From the NCBI GenBank assembly GCA_001275005.1, contig JWZX01000492.1, positions 1-14,957 of the forward strand: DNA of 14,957 nt. The letters run 5' to 3'. Made by a program: the position numbers and the translations under genes. Under the pieces are notes generated by a model that saw only the letters and a program-made list of their open reading frames with translations, made no database searches and was not told where the DNA came from. Below, in pieces: positions 12,177 to 14,957 of this stretch; position 1 is the first letter of the stretch; every line of letters starts with the position of its first letter. This stretch comes from Chrysochromulina tobinii. Lineage: Eukaryota; Haptophyta; Prymnesiales; Chrysochromulinaceae.

Positions 12177-14024
12177 ATGTTCGCTCGCAAAGCGTCCCTC
12201 CGCCGCCTTGAGGCAATGGCGGGCAAGACGATCGTGTTCACCGGCACCTTCACGATGACGCGCGATGAGCAAATACGCGTGCGAGCGCGAGACGGAGAGG
12301 AGGTCACGTTGTCGCGCGATTCAGCCCGACTCATGTGCACCTTGAAGGATCTGATGGATCTCGCCACAACCGAAGATGATGTCTATCCCATGCCCAAGAT
12401 CATGGCCTCCACGCTTCAGATGGTGTGCAAGCTGAACGACCCAGACTACACGTGGCCGAGCTCTGACGAGCATTCGGTCGTGCAACTGATCCAGCTCATC
12501 GAGGACGCCCTCTATCTCGACGCCCCCGTGGTGGCGCTCAAGCACATCCAGGGCGCGATCGCTACCCGGCTCAACGGCAAGCGCACTCTTGAGCTCGGCC
12601 CGCTACTCGGCGCGGGTGGTGACTTTGGCAGCGCGGAGGAGCACGCGGCGTCAAGCTGCGAGCCGGCGTTTGCTCCAGAAGACTTTGAGGCGCCGCAGCA
12701 GCCCACGGACGACGAGCTCTGGGCGCTGCTCGGCGCGGGTGGTGACTTTGGCAGCGCGGAGGAGCACGCAGCGTCAAGTTGCGAGCCAGCGTTTGCTCCA
12801 GAAGACTTTGAGGCGCCGCAGCAGCCGGGCAGCTCCACGGCACCGCCCGCACTGCTGCAGCAGCCCTCGTTCTCGGCAGACGCCATGGAGGCTGCTCTGG
12901 GCCTGGTGGACGTGGCCACGTTGGCCGAGCTCAAGGGCGTGACTCGATCTTGGAGGGCGCTGGCGCAACGTGTCCTCTGCTCGCGCCTGTGCCGCCGCGA
13001 CGGGCAGCCAGTACCCACACGTCTGGATGAGATCACCGACCTCGACGTCGAGCAGCTCATCGAGGCCGGCCGGCCGTGGGAAGCCGCCATCGCGGGGCGG
13101 ATGCTGCCCGGACTGGCACGCCTCCATGGCTACGGCTATGTGGTGGACGTGGCCACCGTTCGGGCCGCGAATCTGCAAAACGGCATTGGCGACTGGCGCC
13201 GCCCTTCATTGCTAGATGGTGCTGCTAAGGATGCTCTAAACAGCTGCATCTCAGGCGAGGGAGAGCCACCGTTGAGGCTGACGATCGCAGCCGTTGCCTG
13301 TGCGGGCTCAGGAGTCATTTGCGGCATTCCAGTGCAGCAAATGCGTGAGGACAGCGTCACGGAGATCGACTTGTTCACTAGGGGGCTCCATGTGCCTGCG
13401 GCCATGCTTGTCGCCTATCTCATGCCTGCTACGCAGGTGTTGACCAAGCTGGAGTTGTACAACAACAGGATCGGCGACGACGGTGCCAAGGCGATCGCGG
13501 AGGCGCTAAAGGTCAACACGGTCCTGATCATCATGGACCTGGGGATGAACAACATCGGCGACGACGGTGCCAAGGCGATCGCGGAGGCGCTGAAGGTCAA
13601 CGCGGTCCTGTCCACCCTGGGCCTCTACAAGAACAGCATCGGTCCAGAGGGAGCCATCGCAATCATGGAGGCGCTGAAGGTCAACGCGATGTTGACCTTC
13701 CTACGCCTGGACTCCAACAACATCGGCGACGACGGTGCCAAGGCGATCGTGGAGGCGCTGAAGGTCAACCCGAGAGCGCTGAAGGTCAACCTGAGCCTCG
13801 GGTTGAACAGAATCGGAAATGCAGGGGGGGAAGCGTTGCTAGACGCGGTGAAGGACCGCAATTCGGGGGGACGATGTTTTGGGTTGGAGCTAGCGACGGC
13901 AGGCCGCGACGTCGAGGTCCTGCCGTTTGAATGTCCTGGGACTCCTCGCATACGCCACCTCCGCGCGCCCTTAAGTTCGTATCATGCGAGGTGCGAGCTG
14001 CGCGAGCTCGTGCTCGAGCTCTGA
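12177..14024 (+). CDS. Single-chain Skp1-like / F-box-like / leucine-rich-repeat protein
   Basis: The ATG at 12177 gives 615 residues; an in-frame ATG at 12216 is an alternative. Residues 33-140 resemble Skp1: IRVRARDGEEVTLSRDSA, LKDLMDLATTEDDVYPMPKI, then LIQLIEDALYLDAPVVALKH and IATRLNGKRTLEL, equivalent to the POZ core and first adaptor helices. Residues 143-216 are two 41-residue tandem repeats (LLGAGGDFGSAEEHAASSCE). Residues 236-270 (AALGLVDVATLAELKGVTRS, WRALAQRVLCSRLC) look like an F-box. From residue 422, five 28-residue leucine-rich repeats follow with the ribonuclease-inhibitor/NLRC3 pattern (LTKLELYNNRIGDDGAKAIA). In SCF ligases, Skp1, F-box and LRR are on two chains; here they are on one, which suggests a self-contained substrate receptor. 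The N-terminus MAGKTIVFTGTFTMTRDE resembles the first strand of a BRCT domain. The F-box call is the weakest part. Confidence 0.82.
   Translation: MFARKASLRRLEAMAGKTIVFTGTFTMTRDEQIRVRARDGEEVTLSRDSARLMCTLKDLMDLATTEDDVYPMPKIMASTLQMVCKLNDPDYTWPSSDEHSVVQLIQLIEDALYLDAPVVALKHIQGAIATRLNGKRTLELGPLLGAGGDFGSAEEHAASSCEPAFAPEDFEAPQQPTDDELWALLGAGGDFGSAEEHAASSCEPAFAPEDFEAPQQPGSSTAPPALLQQPSFSADAMEAALGLVDVATLAELKGVTRSWRALAQRVLCSRLCRRDGQPVPTRLDEITDLDVEQLIEAGRPWEAAIAGRMLPGLARLHGYGYVVDVATVRAANLQNGIGDWRRPSLLDGAAKDALNSCISGEGEPPLRLTIAAVACAGSGVICGIPVQQMREDSVTEIDLFTRGLHVPAAMLVAYLMPATQVLTKLELYNNRIGDDGAKAIAEALKVNTVLIIMDLGMNNIGDDGAKAIAEALKVNAVLSTLGLYKNSIGPEGAIAIMEALKVNAMLTFLRLDSNNIGDDGAKAIVEALKVNPRALKVNLSLGLNRIGNAGGEALLDAVKDRNSGGRCFGLELATAGRDVEVLPFECPGTPRIRHLRAPLSSYHARCELRELVLEL
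12606..12826 (+). repeat. 123-bp tandem coding duplication (41 residues)
   Basis: Copy 1 spans 12606-12728 and copy 2 starts at 12729, with only a few synonymous differences (for example cacgcggcgtcaagc against cacgcagcgtcaagt). Both encode the Gly/Ala/Glu linker between the Skp1-like and F-box-like parts. The high identity implies a recent event or gene conversion. Confidence 0.95.
13440..13850 (+). repeat. 84-bp tandem repeats encoding leucine-rich repeats
   Basis: The string ggcgacgacggtgccaaggc starts at 13473, 13557 and 13725, with spacings of 84 and 168. Five 28-residue units are visible in the protein; the fourth carries an extra ALKV insertion (NPRALKVN) from an internal duplication of gcgctgaaggtcaac. 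DNA-level identity this high suggests active expansion or conversion. Confidence 0.92.
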
Positions 14025-14417
14025 TCCTCAGATGGCCTCTGCACCTCTCTGATGGCACCTCCCGTCCCTACGAAGATCTTGATAAAATAGACTCGCGGTT
14101 GAGCCGCAGCTCATAGAAGATGTGTTTGTATGTTGTGATTAGTCCCCGGATGGCCAATGTCGGGTCGAGACGCAATGTGCGAGTCGGGGTAGTCCGGTCC
14201 CGGCGCGCATCCGGCCCGGACGTAACTCGTAAGCGACGAGGTCGACGTGAAAAGCGCCGTGGGTCCCGGTATGCGCGGCGGTAAACGCTCGTGAGGTGTG
14301 TCCACGCGCGAAGCGAAGAGTACGTGTCTCCAGTGTGACATCTAAGAACCTCCTTCAGCCTTCAACCCGTCCGCGTGAGAGGAAGGAACCACAGGCGGCT
14401 ACTCGCTGGACCCTCTA
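14025..14417. other. 3' flank of the LRR gene, no gene seen
   Basis: After the stop there are tgatggc-type strings (14031-14058) like those filling the introns. The rest, mixed GC-rich sequence to 14417, holds only short open frames without domain signal. I see no RNA gene here. Confidence 0.45.
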
Positions 14418-14559
14418 TGCAGGCCGAGCATCTTGCTCCTAGGCCTGGTTATTTAGCGTTGGCCGTTGACGGCGCCACGCCTCAGTCCCGGTTTGGCCGC
14501 CTGCACCGACGGCGGCATTCCGGCACAATGCCGGTAAGGGTTGTTGGCCGGTTAATCCC
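14418..14559. repeat. Interspersed repeat copy 1 (142 bp)
   Basis: It matches 14803-14945 in the same orientation with three substitutions and one single-base indel (about 97 percent identity). It contains a perfect hairpin, ccggcacaatgccgg. Read on the minus strand it directly follows a tRNA-like promoter module, which suggests the body of a SINE-like element. Confidence 0.9.
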
Positions 14560-14632
14560 TCTCTGGGATTCGAACCGCGTGCAGCACGTTCCGTGTTACC
14601 TGCACTAACCACTCGGCCACAATACCGACAAT
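14560..14632 (-). repeat. tRNA-like module, probably a SINE head rather than a working tRNA
   Basis: On the minus strand, gtggccgagtggttagtgca (14620-14601) fits a pol III A box and D-arm, and ggttcgaatccc (14576-14565) fits a B box and T-loop, correctly ordered and spaced. The acceptor and T stems pair poorly, so a functional tRNA is unlikely. Confidence 0.5.
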
Positions 14633-14635
14633 GTG

Positions 14636-14725
14636 AATATAGACTAGTGGTTAAGCGACCATCTATACTTGCATGCATAATTGCCGTCCGGAAAAGAACA
14701 GAGGTTCGAGTTCCGCAAACGTGTC
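14636..14725 (+). repeat. Second tRNA-like module on the opposite strand
   Basis: An A-box-like agactagtggttaagc (14641-14656) and a B-box-like ggttcgagttcc (14703-14714) lie on the plus strand. They sit head to head with the minus-strand module, about 20 bases apart. Stems do not close well and the B box has a departure from GGTTCGANTCC. Confidence 0.4.
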
Positions 14726-14802
14726 GGTCGGGTAAAAGATAACTGGGGCGCTGTTCAGCGCTGTGACCAGCATAACCGAGATCGTTGTGAGGACTCCGAT
14801 TT

Positions 14803-14945
14803 TGCAGGCCGAGCATCTTGCTTCTAAGCCTGGTTATTTAGCGTTGGCCGTTGACGGCGCCACGCCTCAGTCCCGGTTTGGCCGCCTGCACCGACGGCGG
14901 CATTCCGGCACAATTGCCGGTAAGGGTTGTTGGCTGGTTAATCCC
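14803..14945. repeat. Interspersed repeat copy 2 (143 bp)
   Basis: This is a direct copy of 14418-14559. The differences are gctcctagg against gcttctaag, one inserted T in the hairpin loop, and ggccgg against ggctgg. The sequence beyond 14945 does not match the flank of copy 1, so the match ends at the body and the tRNA-like head is absent or different here. Confidence 0.9.
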
Positions 14946-14957
14946 AATTGTTCCTCC

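Noticed and set aside
12060-12272. N-terminal extension of the Dpy-30-like protein
   Set aside because: It is antisense to the Skp1-like coding start; the docking motif begins right after the ATG at 12059, as expected for such motifs.
14560-14632. Functional tRNA gene on the minus strand
   Set aside because: A and B boxes are good, but the acceptor and T stems do not pair and it adjoins a dispersed repeat body.

Overview
This window looks like nuclear DNA from a GC-rich, spliceosomal-intron-bearing photosynthetic microeukaryote. The evidence is GT-AG introns interrupting recognisable eukaryotic domains, a homeodomain, a JAMM deubiquitinase, a Skp1-like/F-box/LRR protein, a Dpy-30-like protein, and a small protein with a thylakoid-lumen type presequence. 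A haptophyte or other secondary-plastid alga is my best guess. That is an inference from style (Ala/Gly/Pro-rich proteins, short-unit repeats in introns, bipartite-looking plastid presequence), not from a marker gene.

Layout, left to right. (1) Minus strand, 1-185: the 5' end of a secreted-protein gene that runs off the left edge. (2) Minus strand, 582-1346: a predicted lumenal protein. (3) Plus strand, 1529-6615: a long multi-exon gene. Its N-terminal two thirds is low complexity (poly-Q, acidic patch, RG-rich stretch, AT-hook) and its C-terminus is an intact MPN/JAMM domain of the MYSM1/MPND histone-deubiquitinase type. (4) Plus strand, 6892-9241: a three-exon major facilitator superfamily transporter. 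(5) Minus strand, 9881-10751: a homeobox gene whose homeodomain is intact across an intron but whose C-terminal coding sequence is broken by frame changes. (6) Minus strand, 11091-12059: a protein with an N-terminal Dpy-30-like motif. (7) Plus strand, 12177-14024: a single polypeptide carrying Skp1-like, F-box-like and leucine-rich-repeat segments. (8) 14025-14957: non-coding DNA with two near-identical 142/143-bp repeats and two tRNA-like promoter modules, probably SINE-like.

The most striking feature is the introns. In five of the seven introns I can place, the sequence at or just after the 5' splice site is a recognisable copy of the sequence at or just after the 3' splice site. Several introns also contain internal ghost copies of the neighbouring exon edge. 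Most are filled with 10-, 11- or 42-bp tandem arrays rich in CTGAT or CTAAT, which match the CTRAY branch-site consensus, and in TGA or TAA. This is the footprint expected if introns arose or grew by tandem duplication of AG|GT-containing coding sequence. Several independent examples at different stages of decay lie within about 6 kb.

The genes do not form an operon-like unit. Gene pairs 582-1346/1529-6615 and 11091-12059/12177-14024 are divergent and may share compact promoters. The chromatin and ubiquitin theme (AT-hook deubiquitinase, homeodomain, Skp1/F-box protein) may be chance clustering.
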